A stretch of 64,000 nucleotides of DNA, taken from positions 248,757,582 through 248,821,581 of the forward strand of contig CP136061.1 in NCBI GenBank assembly GCA_032622095.1, given 5' to 3'. The position numbers and the translations under genes are program-made. Shown here piece after piece: positions 33,940 to 45,690 of the stretch. The notes beneath the pieces were generated by a model. It was given only the letters and a program-made list of their open reading frames with translations. It did no database searches and had not been told where the DNA came from. Each line of letters begins with the position of its first letter. Position 1 is the first letter of the stretch. This DNA is from Siphonodentalium dalli (Eukaryota > Mollusca > Scaphopoda > Gadilida > Siphonodentaliidae).

Positions 33940-34467
33940 TTAAAGGTGGATTATCTCTTTGTAAACATGTATTATATAGTTACCGGGGTATAAAATTTTA
34001 GATTTGAATCGAAGACTCTTGCCCTGATATGCTTCTATCGATTAATATTAATTTTATTTCGAATATTTTCTGGTCTAAAAAGGTGTGTTTGTTCAGCTAA
34101 CGAACAATAGTGGTTACTGTTAACTGAGACCAGAAATTATATTGTGCAATATTGTCACAAATAAACGTTAATTATACTCATTATCGCTTATATCTGTGGA
34201 ACAAAACAGTACAAACAACCAATCTGTGACATTTGACATTCGTTGCGTAGCCGTAGGAACAGCCCAGTGCTCTATATCGTAATACGGTCTCATCCGAATG
34301 GTCGGTTCTAAAAATAGTAACATAAATGGGCCCGATTTAATATTCGAAATAAAATCAATATTAATTGATAGAAGCTTTTCCGGACATAGGTCTTCAGTTC
34401 ATATCTATTATTTTATACACACGCAACTATTTAAAATGTGTTATTTAAAGAGATAATCCATCTTTAA
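33940..34467. mobile_element. MITE, TTAA family C
   Basis: TTAAAGGTGGATTATCTCTTT at the left and the complement AAAGAGATAATCCATCTTTAA at the right. Inner inverted blocks 'gattaatattaattttattt' and 'aataaaatcaatattaattg' make it a long foldback of 528 bp. TTAA ends as in family B, but the sequence differs. Confidence 0.85.
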
Positions 34468-34618
34468 ATGTATCCAAAATTTAGTGCTATAAACCTTCAA
34501 ATACCCATACCCACCAGTGGCAATGACACACTTTCATGATATATATTTGTATATCACTGGCTATAATATCCAGAATAGTTGTTAGATTAGCTTTCTATAA
34601 CAATTGCTATGTGTGTCA

Positions 34619-35121
34619 TTAAAGGCACGTGAGGCCTTAGTTGTCGAAAATATTCATATTTGTTCCAATCACCGTAAACAGAAAAAACAGTAAAACGCAT
34701 ACAGTTTCGTTCATATATACCATGACCATCGCGTAAACAGCATGTTATCATAAAGACCTACTATATTTTACCTAAGCAAGAGCCTGATTGTGTTACAGAA
34801 GACAGCACAATGCTACTGGCTAATCACACACAAATGGCATAAACGCTCTTTATTAGTTCCATATCAGGAATTCAACAACAAAGAACGCTCTTTATGTTTA
34901 CCATCATAATATAAACAAACACCAGAAAAGTAACTTGTTATGCTTTTGTTTACATAACAATGGTCAAAATTAGGACAATAACATACTGTTTATGCGATAT
35001 TTCTTATTTGTATACAGACAAAGTCTGTCTACATTTTGATGTTCTTTCTGTTTGTGGCGGTTTTTGACGGGTGGAAATATTTTCACAGGATACCCACCTC
35101 CAAGGCCAACCGTGTCTTTAA
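34619..35121. mobile_element. MITE, TTAA family B, copy 2 (inverted)
   Basis: Inverted relative to copies 1 and 3; ends TTAAAGGCACGTGAGGCCTT and 'ggccaaccgtgtctttaa'. With copy 1 it brackets the 1.6 kb that contains the 33092 and 33940 elements, so the block 32489-35121 is a large inverted repeat. Confidence 0.9.
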
Positions 35122-35238
35122 CTTGCTCAAATAAAGCTTCAACAGCCTAAAATATCTTCGGTCTGTCTCAATAGAACCATACAAATATGGATATCATTGG
35201 AACCGGCTCCTTGACCACATTGTGATAGTTACAGTTAT

Positions 35239-35469
35239 GCCCTGTGCCAATGCATTCTCTTATATATGCGAGTCGACCATAGGTCGCCTCGCATATATAA
35301 GAGAATGCATTGGCCTAAACAAAATCTTTTTTTAACACTTTTTATCATTTTTTCTTACATTCTTTAACAATTTTATAATTTTTAATGTGTTAAGCCAATG
35401 CATTCTCTTATATATGCGAGGCGACCTATGGTCGACTCGCATATATAAGAGAATGTATTGGCACAGGGC
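35239..35469. mobile_element. Complete double-hairpin foldback element (231 bp)
   Basis: Ends GCCCTGTGCC / GGCACAGGGC. Each ~80-bp terminal repeat is itself a hairpin with 27-bp arms around a GTCGACC/GGTCGCC loop, and the two terminal repeats are inverted copies of each other around a T-rich centre. So four homologous arms alternate in orientation. Partial copies lie at 7371-7440 and 17561-17638. No ORF. I do not recognise the superfamily. Confidence 0.9.
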
Positions 35470-35714
35470 CCTTCTGTTGGGTAAAGGGTTAACTTGCTCA
35501 TGTTATGGGTCATTTGCATCATGTGACTACTACCACCTTGACAAATTCTTAAAATACATTGGAATCAAACATTTTAAATGAAATCACAAATAAATTATCT
35601 CATGGCAATTGAACAAATAAATGACTGTCAGCTATTCGAAAAAACGATAATGGACTATATATAGGACACCGTTGCGAAACGACAGAAAGCGCGATTCCTA
35701 ACGATATGACGTCG
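35470..35714 (+). other. Spacer, nothing recognised
   Basis: Short unique stretch between two elements. Confidence 0.4.
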
Positions 35715-36178
35715 TATCAGAAGCAGGGTCAGATTCACAACCAGTGTATAATCTCACACAATAACAGATAATCCACACTCTATCAAAATCCCGTCTGCAG
35801 CCAACAATATAATGATACAGCCTGTTCTCCCGAAAACCCGAACATTGACTGCTTATAATATAATTTGTTTTAGGTCGATAATCTCATTAGAATCGTCTCA
35901 TTTTGAGTCGATAATGAACTGAAAATGAGAGCGTTTTAGTCACATGATCGACTCATAATAACTTAAATGTAGGTTCATTAAGTGGGGTCATGCCACAAAT
36001 AACCGAACCCAATCAGGTAACATTTAACATTTATTTCCGCTGTGGCCCGCGGCATAAAACGAAATAACGGATATGAGTTAATTAATGCTTATTTCAGAAT
36101 CAAATAATCACATTTTGAACCTATTTCACATTATATGTCGATTATGTGCGTATTAGTGCGAGGATATGTTGGGATATA
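35715..36178 (+). repeat. Repeat family D, copy 1
   Basis: Blocks 'cagaagcagggtcagattca', 'agcctgttctcccgaaaacc', 'ctcattttgagtcgataatg', 'cataaaacgaaataacgg', 'atatgtcgattatgtgcgta' and 'gcgaggatatgttg' recur in the same order at 42784-43140 and inverted at 56928-57425. Many 'ttttgagtcgataatg/cattatcgactca' motifs are self-complementary. No ORF; unclassified DNA element. Confidence 0.75.
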
Positions 36179-36617
36179 TCATCATCGCACTCTCACTTCT
36201 CTTTCATCATAGCTGACAACCATATTAACCCACATACCACTTCCACATGACAAAATTCATTCCATATGAAACTACTTACATGTATGTTCATCGGGAAAAC
36301 AACCATACTAACTACTCCCACATAACCTAAATCATTCACTCTCACGGGATAAGCCTGGCCACAAAAAACCGGGAACGACTCTCAATCGCTTATAACTTGT
36401 TGTCGAATTCCTTTCATATCATCAATTTTGATGCTTGTTTTGTAATATGTAATTTATGACTAATATGGAATAAATATTGTTTACACCAATCGGGAACAAT
36501 CAGTCTAGACAGTCCACAAACAGACACATGCTACCAGTACCATTATCTCATCTATATAGATTGTGAGTACGACTGCACTAATGACAACTATGCTATGGAC
36601 ACCATATATGCAGTTAC
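36179..36617 (+). other. Spacer, nothing recognised
   Basis: AT-rich sequence without assignable features. Confidence 0.4.
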
Positions 36618-36734
36618 TACGGAAGCATATTAGGGCCATTTAATTTTTGTTATATATTCATTAAAATATTAACTTTTTTATTTCCTTTTTTATATATATT
36701 CATTAAAATATTTCCTTTTTACTTTCTTTTTTTT

Positions 36735-38270
36735 ACTTTCCACCTGGAAGATAACTTTCTCCCTGGAAATAACTTATCTCCCAGGGAGATAACTTTTCTC
36801 CCGGGAATTAACTTATCTCCCTGGGAGAAAACGTTTCTCCCGGGAATTAACTTTTCTCCCAGGGAGAAAACTGTTCTCCCGGGGAGAAAACTGTTCTCCC
36901 GGGAATTAACTTATCTCCCTGGGAGAAAACTTATCTCCCTGGGAGAAAACTTTTCTCCCGGGAATTAACTTTTCTCCAGGGAGAAAACTTATCTCCCAGG
37001 GAGAAAACTTATCTCCCAGGGAGAACACTTATCTCCCAGGGAGAAAACGTTTCTCCCGGGAATTAACTTATCTCCCAGAGAGAAAACTTATCTCCCAGAG
37101 AGAAAACTTTTCTCCCAGGGAGAAAACTTTTCTCCAGGGAATTAACTTTTCTCCCAGGGAGATAACTTATCTCCCAGGGAGAAAACTTATCTCCCAGGGA
37201 GAAAACTTATCTCCCAGGGAGAAAACTTATCTCCCAGGGAGAAAACTTATCTCCCAGGGAGAAAACTTATCTCCCAGGGAGAAAACTTTTCTCCCGGGAA
37301 TTAACTTTTATCCCAGGGAGATAACTTTTCTCCCAGGGAGAAAACTTTTCTGCCGGGAATTAACTTTTCTCCCAGGGAGATAACTTATCTCACAGGGAGA
37401 TAACTTATCTCCCAGGGAGAAAACTTATCTCCCAGGGAGAAAACTTATCTCCCAGGGAGAAAACTTATCTCCCAGGGAGAAAACTTTTCTCCCGGGAATT
37501 AACTTTTATCCCAGGGAGATAACTTTTCTCCCAGGGAGAAAACTTTTCTGCCGGGAATTAACTTTTCTCCCAGGGAGATAACTTATCTCACAGGGAGATA
37601 ACTTATCTCCCAGGGAGATAACTTATCTCACAGGGAGATAACTTATCTCCCAGGGAGAAAACTTATCTCCCAGGGAGAAAACTTATCTCCCAGGGAGAAA
37701 ACTTTTCTCCCGGGAATTAACTATTATCCCAGGGAGATAACTTTTCTCCCAGTGAGATAACTTTTCTCCCAGGGAGATAACTTATCTCCCAGGGAGAAAA
37801 CTTATCTCCCAGGGAGAAAACTTATCTCCCAGGGAGAAAACTTATCTCCCAGGGAGAAAACTTATCTCCCAGGGAGAAAACTTTTCTCCCGGGAATTAAC
37901 TTTTATCCCAGGGAGATAACTTTTCTCCCAGGGAGAAAACTTTTCTGCCGGGAATTAACTTTTCTCCCAGGGAGATAACTTATCTCACAGGGAGATAACT
38001 TATCTCCCAGGGAGAAAACTTATCTCCCAGGGAGAAAACTTATCTCCCAGGGAGAAAACTTATATCCCAGGGAGAAAACTTTTCTCCCGGGAATTAACTA
38101 TTATCCCAGGGAGATAACTTTTCTCCCAGTGAGATAACTTTTCTCCCAGGGAGATAACTTTTCTCCCAGGGAGATAACTTTTCTCCCAGGGAGATAACTT
38201 TTCTCCCAGGGAGATAACTTTTCTCCCAGGGAGATAACTTTTTTCCCGGGAATTAACTGTTCTCCCGTGG
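36735..38270 (+). repeat. 20-bp minisatellite, ~75 units
   Basis: Unit type TTATCTCCCAGGGAGAAAAC, with variants CTCCCGGGAATTAAC and CTCACAGGGAG; most units hold a palindrome (CTCCCAGGGAG or TCCCGGGA). Variants such as 'tttctgccgggaattaac' recur ~200 and ~390 bp apart, so higher-order units were duplicated. The 20-mer TTTTCTCCCGGGAATTAACT is identical to sequence just inside the right TIR of the host element (39966-39985, reversed). A 20-nt period leaves one minus-strand frame open at 38060-38281; this is not a gene. Confidence 0.95.
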
Positions 38271-38384
38271 TGGAAAATCACGTGATATGATAGGTTTCAC
38301 GTAACCGATAACATTCAAACATATCCCCCTACGGTTAAAATACACCTGTCACGTGTCATTGTCACAGTCAATATATAACGCGTC

Positions 38385-38466
38385 ACAGGTCCCCTAGTGC
38401 AACAACACTACCATAAGTGTATTAAGGTATATACTCATGGTAGTGTTGTCACACCATGGGACCTGT
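38385..38466. mobile_element. 82-bp foldback (tiny MITE)
   Basis: ACAGGTCCCCTAGTG... and ...CACCATGGGACCTGT pair over ~33 bp with few mismatches, including 'caacactaccat / atggtagtgttg'. The loop is ~14 nt. Confidence 0.8.
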
Positions 38467-38781
38467 GCCTGGTGTAGCATTCTGTAGTCGAAGCAGACAC
38501 CAGACCTGTACCTGGTCGTAGCAGACATTCAGGAACTGAGGATATGGCTGGAATTGGGATGAGTCGGAGTGTTTGACTGTTTATAGTATTGGACCATGTT
38601 ATGTTGTTATGAAATCATGATATTTCGCCATTAACTGTAAAGTTACCTTCGTATAAAATGCTGCCTATTCCGATTGATTATTGTATATGTTTTGTGAATA
38701 TGTGCCATGGCTGTCGCGGACCCTGGACTCTAGTCTAAAATATACTGACTATCGCTAGTATAGTGGTGGGTCCATTTTGGA

Positions 38782-39330
38782 CTACCGGTGGTCGTGAAAT
38801 GCACCAAATCGCTCTAAATTGGACATATAGCACGTGTTTGTGGCGAAACAATGGGTACATATCATTAAACGCTCTTTATAATGACACGGCGAAACGATTC
38901 TATTGAATGCATAAAGTATCCACGGCATCCTTAAACACTCTTTATGACGTGACGCAACATTAAATTGAAATAAATAGGCGGACCCCCAGATAACATCGAG
39001 GTGGTAAAATAATAATCTAGCGTGCATTGCCCTATACCCGAGATCACTGCCTGTGTTATTTAACTCAGATTCTATAGCCGATAGCACATCCATAATGTCA
39101 TCCTTGAATTTTCTCCGTGTCAGGCCCATCGATTTCAGAATTCTCTTCAAATGTCGCAAACTCATTGTTATGCCATGGTACAAATGAAGAAACCATAATA
39201 TTTCGATATTCAAATCCAAGGCTAAAATATCTTTCTATTATCCATTCTCTACTATGGTTCACTGTGTCCAAAGGTATGTATTGTGGTGGGTGTGCTTCAC
39301 ATATCACTATACATAACACCAGGAGAACTT
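38782..39330 (-). pseudogene. Decayed integrase/transposase-like ORF, N-terminal part
   Basis: Minus strand: 'SREWIIERYFSLGFEYRNI' (~39270-39215) continues after a 1-nt frame change as 'LHLYHGITMSLRHLKRILKS', 'MGLTRRKFKDDIMDVLSAIE' and 'TGSDLGYRAMHARL' (to ~39000). The pattern LKR-x-LK-x-x-GL-x-RR followed by GYR-x-MH resembles the helix-turn-helix front of integrase-core (DDE) proteins repeated in many invertebrate and fish genomes. The catalytic core is not seen; after 'YRAMHARL' similarity fades. It would be the element's own transposase relic. The assignment is from memory of the family. Confidence 0.5.
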
Positions 39331-39830
39331 TAAAGGTATGGTTGGCCTTGGCGGTGGGTATCCTGTGAAAATATTTCCACCCGTCAAAAACCGCCACAAA
39401 CAGAAAGAACATCAAAATGTAGACAGACTTTGTCCGTATACAAATAAGAAATATCGCATAAACAGTATGTTATTGTCATATATTTGACCATTGTTTTGTA
39501 AACAAAAGCATAAAAAGTAACTTTTCTGGTGTTTGTTTATATTATGATGGTAAACATAAAGAGCGTTATTTGTTGGTGAATTCCTGATATGGAACTAATA
39601 AAGAGCGTTTATGTCATTTGTGTGTGATTAGCCAGTAGCATTGTGCTGTCTTCTGTAACACAATCAGGCTCTAGCTTAGGTAAACTATAGTAGGTCTTTA
39701 ATAATAACATGCTGTTTACTCGATGGTCATGGTATATGAACGAAACTGAATGCGTTTTAATGTTTTTCAGTTTACAGTGTTTGGAACAAATATGAATATT
39801 TTCGACAATTAAGGCCTCCCGTGCCTTTAA
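39330..39830. mobile_element. MITE, TTAA family B, copy 3
   Basis: TTAAAGGTATGGTTGGCCTT to GGCCTCCCGTGCCTTTAA, 501 bp, same orientation and nearly the same sequence as 32489-32990. It is nested in the 36620-40008 transposon next to the start of the transposase-like ORF. Confidence 0.9.
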
Positions 39831-40246
39831 CACTGGTCATATTTGTATAGAGTACCGACACATACATCCATGATACGAAAGACTTGCGATGATAATGACA
39901 ATGAAAACAGCTGGAATGTCGAGTGTAATCTACACTACACCTGTCACGTGCTGCATGTAAAATCAGTTAATTCCCGGGAGAAAATTAAATGGCCCTAATA
40001 GGCTTCCGTAAGTTACATATTCGGAATCGTTTATTGTCCAGCAAATGATGAGTGTCAGACTTACACAGTAATCAATCAAGATGAAGTGATGCATAATATA
40101 TAGATAATGATATGCACAAGCACATACACTATAGATAATGCTGTGCACAGATGCTAAACGAGAAAAACATATTAGTGGCGCCGTATTTACCTGGATCGAA
40201 ATGGTAGATGGTGGTAAAGCGTTTTTGTTAAATTCTCAACTCTTTG

Positions 40247-42055
40247 GCCGGATTCGTCATCTCAGGTTTAAACCTGGTCTACGTAAACCTCTAGGTTTAA
40301 ACCGCCGCGAGTCAGCTATATCCGTGGTTTAAGCCAGAGGCAGCAAGTCTAAGTGACGCATTCGTCATCTTTGGTTTAAACCTGGTCCAGTTAGACCAGT
40401 GATTTAGCAGTATGTCTGTATCGTCGAGATAGTTAATCGCACTTTCCTAATGCTTCGTTTTATTGATTGCGAAAATCAATAATTACGACAGCGAGCATAT
40501 TTTGATTGGAAATTTATAAGCGAAAAGCACTCAACCTATAAATCGTGTGGGGATAATATTTTGTCAATTTCGATATTTTTGTTTTGCGTTTTATAAGCTT
40601 AAACCGGCAACTAAACCATCTAATTCGGCGGTCCAGCTAAACCAGCTTTACCGAGGCTAAACTTGAGATGACGAATCCGTATTTTCTTCATCGCGGTTTA
40701 GAATTGTCAATCAGTCAAGGAGTGGAGCTGTAAATAATCTCGAGTGAGGGCGTGTCCCAGTGGCGAATGTCGACTGGTGTTATCATGTCACAGTTGATTC
40801 ATTCGCACAGTTGATTAATCTTTACAACCATCTTGTGGTTTTTTGTTGTTTTTTTTTGGCTTGTGGCAATCACAAATACTGGTGTTTCCTACGAATTCAT
40901 TTGAAGGGTTCAATATTTTAATTTTGACATCAAAACGATGTTACTGCATGACCAGATATGCTGTACACATAGTTTGCAATCCTAAAGTTACATTGCTATA
41001 TGAGTCAAATTTGATAACTTATTTTGATGTAGATAATGCCACAAAGTTCTACTCTGGCTACGTCCATAAATTCCCATAATATTCCACTAGTTCAAAATCT
41101 GGGAACTTTTTATTTTCTGCATGACGGGAAATTTATGACATTGAAAAAAAGCAACGGATCTAATATATTTCTCTATTAAAAGCTTCCCTCTGCTTGGTTG
41201 CCCACTTCGAACAGTTCACATGCCGCTTCTAGTGTCCACTCATGAGCAAATTGCCTTTACCTGACTGACCTCTTGGTCCAGGATTGACTCGATTATGGAG
41301 CCTTTATTTATTTTCTGCGATAGGAGCCTGCAACACATTTACGCAAATTTTGATCATTTGAACATTTTAATTTAAAAAAAAAAAATTTAATTTAAAACAA
41401 ACAAATATTAATTTAAATTTAAAATTTTGTTTCTTGTTAGATTCAACTCCTTACTCAATTTAAAAACACAATTTTAAAATATTTTTTTAATTAAATTTTT
41501 CTTATGTTTAAATCCAAATGTTTACAAACCTAACGCCGTTATACCATCCGAGTCACCACACCTCATTTGGTTGAAATCGGTCCAGGGGTATGGTAGAACA
41601 GTTGCGAACAGACAAACGGACATATATAGACAGCTCCTATACCCTTTAATATATACATTATACATTTAAATACACCAAATTTTGTCTTTGCGGGTAAATC
41701 ATCTTGCAGACAATCTATCACAAACAAAGGGATGAACAGCGCGTGAAACTCGTGTTGAGAGACATGCCCTATGTCAGATTGATTTAAACCCAGAATGAGA
41801 TCGGATTAATGGTCCATGAGCGATACCTGTTTCTCAATGAATAAATCCATTGAGCGTGCACGCGTTCGCGATAATTGATATGTGTCAATAACCATTATAT
41901 CGACAGTAGTTTGATTGCATGCTCATATCGAGTTGTCAATTAGCTGGCAACTGAACGACAAAAACGCTCCCTTAGACCAGGTTTGGCTGGGTCGCCAATG
42001 TAGGTTTAAACAAGGTTTAAACTATGAGGTTTAAAACGAAGATGACGAATCCGGC
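40247..42055. mobile_element. TIR element, GCCGGATTCGTCATCT ends
   Basis: GCCGGATTCGTCATCT at the left and AGATGACGAATCCGGC at the right are exact complements; both continue inward with 'ggtttaaacc'-type text. Inside is a second smaller element of the same family (40359-40678). The rest has AT-rich tracts (41370-41500) and 'gttgaaatcggtccagg', typical of old retroposon tails. The 78-codon frame at 40843-41079 is not recognised. Confidence 0.75.
40359..40678. mobile_element. Nested small MITE of the same family
   Basis: Left GCATTCGTCATCTTTGGTTT, right complement 'aacttgagatgacgaatcc', further pairing 'acctggtccagttagacc / ggtccagctaaaccagc'. Confidence 0.7.
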
Positions 42056-42494
42056 TATTATGTACTGTTTCTATATCCCATTATTATGTGTAGGTAATAT
42101 ACAGGTTTCGATTGAAAGCTTCAAACATTAAGCGCACAACCGGAATCATTATTGAATGTTACCGCTATATATACTTGTACCCGGTGGGTCATGGTCCCTC
42201 CTCCGTAACCATGCAGTCACAAACTGCTAACTACGAAAAACAAATCGGAACGTGAATATGCCTGTTAGACCACCACATGTTAGGAATTTGTAATTTTGGT
42301 GTTCAAATCTAAAACGTTTCTCATCACGGGCTCAGTGGCTTATGTTTCCCTCTTCCCCATGGCTAGTGGCCACAAGACTACTGACCTATTCATAATACGA
42401 TATACTGACCAGGCCTATCGGGGAACAGTACAGGAAATCAAAGGCCATACAAGAGGCGGGGTTGCAAATGGAATTATGCAAACTTTTAATTCAG
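42056..42494 (+). other. Spacer, no gene recognised
   Basis: A frame at 42296-42580 runs into repeat family D and shows no family signature. Confidence 0.4.
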
Positions 42495-42783
42495 CCTGGT
42501 CTCAGGAAAATCCGCACATTATCTGCTTACAATATAATTTGTTTTACGTTGACAATCTTCTGAGAATCGCCTCATTTTGAGTCGAAAATGTGCTGAAATT
42601 CAGAAACATATTACGTGAGCATAATGACACATATTAGCCAACTCACGACTTGCAAGATGTGTGCTATTACACTAACATATCATCGAGCAAATACGCACAT
42701 AATCAACCTATAAAGTGAAGTAGGTACATAATGTGATTATGTGATTCTATAATAAGCAGATAATGGAGTATTGTCCGTTATTT
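42495..42783. repeat. Repeat family D, rearranged fragment
   Basis: Begins like the family's 5' part ('caatataatttgttttacg', 'ctcattttgagtcgaaaatg') and then shows its 3' end in inverted orientation ('taacatatcatcgagcaaat', 'acgcacataatcaacctata'). Confidence 0.6.
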
Positions 42784-43140
42784 CAGCCTGTTCTCCCGAA
42801 AACCAGCTTATTATCGGCTTGTTATATTTTAGGTAGATAATCTGCATGGAATCGGCTCATTTTGAGTCGATAATGCGCTGAAAATGACAACATTTTAGGC
42901 ACATTATCGACTCACAATAAGGCGATTCTAAGTAGATTGTGTGTGGACAATGACACAATTCAGCAATCTTACGATTTCCAGGTGTATACTCTCTAACATT
43001 TGTCTTCACAGGCCCGCGTCATAAAACGAAATAACGGGTAAGAGTCCATTTTCTGCTTATTTAAGAATAAAATAATCACATTATGTACATATTTCACATT
43101 ATATGTCGATTATCTGCGTATTTGCGCGAGGATATGTTGT
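42784..43140 (+). repeat. Repeat family D, copy 2
   Basis: 'cagcctgttctcccgaaaac' to 'gcgcgaggatatgttgtg', collinear with 35715-36178 except for its truncated start. Confidence 0.75.
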
Positions 43141-45690
43141 GTAATTTGGTCTGGTTCATGCGGGCGATGAAAATGTGGACACCCCACCCAATGGACCCTC
43201 TAGCCACGTCCCCGGTAGCACACTCGCAGTTTAGTATGCCATTATATGTGTAATTAATGCATGTGAATGATAACAATCAGGTTTATCCACACAACAGCTA
43301 ACTTTTAATGTGTATTACATGGTAGTGATATGGAGATGTAAATGGCTGGGAAAGTCACGCAATATTACAGATAATCACGGACAGGAAAATCCCATTTTCC
43401 ATGCACTGCAGGAATAGCGTTAGTCGTGTATTCTGTTATTAGAATAATGGATTATTCATCTCTGCTGCACGTTCCATATGGTTGGATGAGACCGTCACGT
43501 GTGTCGATATCGAGTGTCGTGTGCAAGTGATCAAATTAAAGTGAAAAAATTGCCGCTCATCGACTCGCTGTCATAGATCTATCGCTTAAAAGTACCTTAT
43601 AACAACGGAGAAACACGACGCAACACCCGCTTGCATCTTTTATTTAAAGTGGAATTCGGCCTAGACTTACATGTACACATTTGAAGTTTTGGTGTGGCCT
43701 AAAATGAAACAATAAGAATTTTCCGGTTGCTAAGTTACAACACTGTTTGATTTGGGTCTGAATGTGAATCGAAGAAGCTGTTAAACTACAAAAACCGGTC
43801 GATGTCAACAGTTGATATTTTCGAGTTGTTATTAATTCGACTGTCAGTGAGTGTCACTGTTCACATCATTCCAAAACTGGCAACAGCTGTCCAAGCCAAT
43901 GATGTTGGTGTTACACTAGGTACTGACACGAGAATAATTCCCCAAAGCTTTGATGTCAACCACTAGTGATTAGTACACGACAATATCAGCAACAACAACA
44001 ACAACGTAGACACTGAGAAAGTTTAGTCAGAATTGGTGTGTCGATAATGTCTTCTTCGGAATTAATTATCACGAACTGACGTGTGGACACAGATCAGTCA
44101 CTCGTCTCATGATACATCATCATATTTCATCGAAACATATGTGTGGCCATGTCTACCAATTTTGGAGTCAGCTGAACATTGTTTTGAATGTTTCTACGGA
44201 GTCTGCGACAAACTGTTAGGCCTACTGATTTATAGTGTTGTGATGTATGCATCATTGCATGGACTGGTTGTAAGGTTGTAGGCCGGTAATGACCGCAGTT
44301 GTACCGCCATTCAACCACAGTCAAGTGGTATCACCACGATTAATATTTTTCTTATACGCCATAACATATCGCCCAGTTACACGTATGGAGTCTGCTATTA
44401 TTTTGATCGAAACGATGGTGACGCTGTGATATTGTTGTGATATATGTATGGAATACGGATAATCTCTGAGACACGGATCCAATTCTGGGACACACATTAT
44501 CACTGAATCCGTCACAAGCTTTTATTAGAAGTTGACTTTGTTCACTGTAACGTACTACAGCTATGCTCTAATTAATAGTCCCTTTAACAAGGTTGTAGGG
44601 CGTTAATGACACCGGTTATACTATACCGGCGTTCAACCATGGTCAAGTAGTTGACATGTGGCAACCGCGGGTAATCTTACTACGGTCTTAGTAATAATAT
44701 TTTGCGACCACTGTGTTAATTTTTCACATGGCCACCTTACACCAAGTCCAGCGTTTTGTGAGCGCCATGCACCGTGTTAACTATACATAAAACAATATTT
44801 CAATTAATAATTTGTTTGCAGTTTAATCAACATTCGAAGTTGGTCACTTACCGACATTCGCAACTGCATCATCAATGCAGCGTCACGGCATGCCAGAAAT
44901 ATACACTCTGTGGTGGTTATATTGCTGACTTTAAACAGGTATGAAGGTCGGCCATGGTAGGATTGATCATGGTTAATAGCATCAACGCGTCGAGTAACGC
45001 GGTAAAATCGGTGGTCAGTGTCTTTTAGGGGGTGGTCAATTATAGCATAGCTGTATACATACATGTACATGTAGACCATTCCAATGGTCAGATGCATCAT
45101 GTTCTTATCAAAACATGTGTGGCTATCATTCTGAACGATTCGGCCATTTCCACTTTGCTAGGAAATAACCTCTTCCATAACTGGAAACCATATTAGAAAA
45201 ATTCTATATCACATGGCTCTGGTGATCAGGCAATGACATTGACTCGTTGACGCATAGATGCGAATGGAGAATAATTTATTCACTATGGCTGTACCAAACT
45301 TGATAATATATTAAATACATTAAACTCTCTTTGTGTTATCTTAGCATTTGTTCATATACCGATATAGCACATCGGAAGTGTACGATAAGCAAAACACTCA
45401 ACACCGTGGCAATGTTTTTGGGAGAATGTAAATAATTCCGGTGACCCATTCAACACCAAAATCTTGTGGCGGACTAGTGAGCGCTATAATGGTATTTTGC
45501 AAACAACATGGTGTCAGTTTTAATTAACCAAAGTTAATGGTCTCCCCATTGTTGAGTATTTTGCTTATTGCACGCTATTTACATACTGTACAGGTTCTGG
45601 AACAGAATTTGGCTTTGTTCACACAATGCAGCACAGGAACTATGACAATTACATACTATTTACGCGATATTTATTATGGGTATAAAGAAA
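43141..45690 (+). other. No gene recognised; one repeated 75-bp motif
   Basis: 'ggttgtaggccggtaatgac...cattcaaccacagtcaagtgg' at ~44270-44330 recurs as 'ggttgtagggcgttaatgac...gttcaaccatggtcaagtag' at ~44590-44650. An internal MITE-B-like fragment lies at ~45645-45680. No coding sequence can be supported. Confidence 0.5.

Larger units (their letters stand above)
36620..40008 (-). mobile_element. 3.4-kb TA-flanked DNA transposon with internal satellite
   Basis: Left end TA-CGGAAGCATATTAGGGCC and, after reversing, right end TA-CGGAAGCCTATTAGGGCC; the match continues through CATTTAATTTT (TIR ~29 bp, one mismatch). TA on both sides (36618-36619, 40009-40010) looks like the target duplication. 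Inside are a 20-bp minisatellite (36735-38270), an 82-bp foldback (38385-38466), a decayed transposase-like ORF on the minus strand and a nested TTAA MITE (39330-39830). The superfamily is not certain. Confidence 0.7.

Noticed and set aside
36735-38270. CRISPR-like array
   Set aside because: Units are contiguous 20-mers without spacers, in eukaryotic DNA.
38060-38281. 73-codon minus-strand frame with repeating 'REKSYLPGRKVISLGEKL'
   Set aside because: It is the translation of the 20-bp minisatellite, open by periodicity only.
43094-45100. Several 60-100-codon frames
   Set aside because: Overlapping on both strands, no splice or domain support; consistent with chance in AT-rich DNA.
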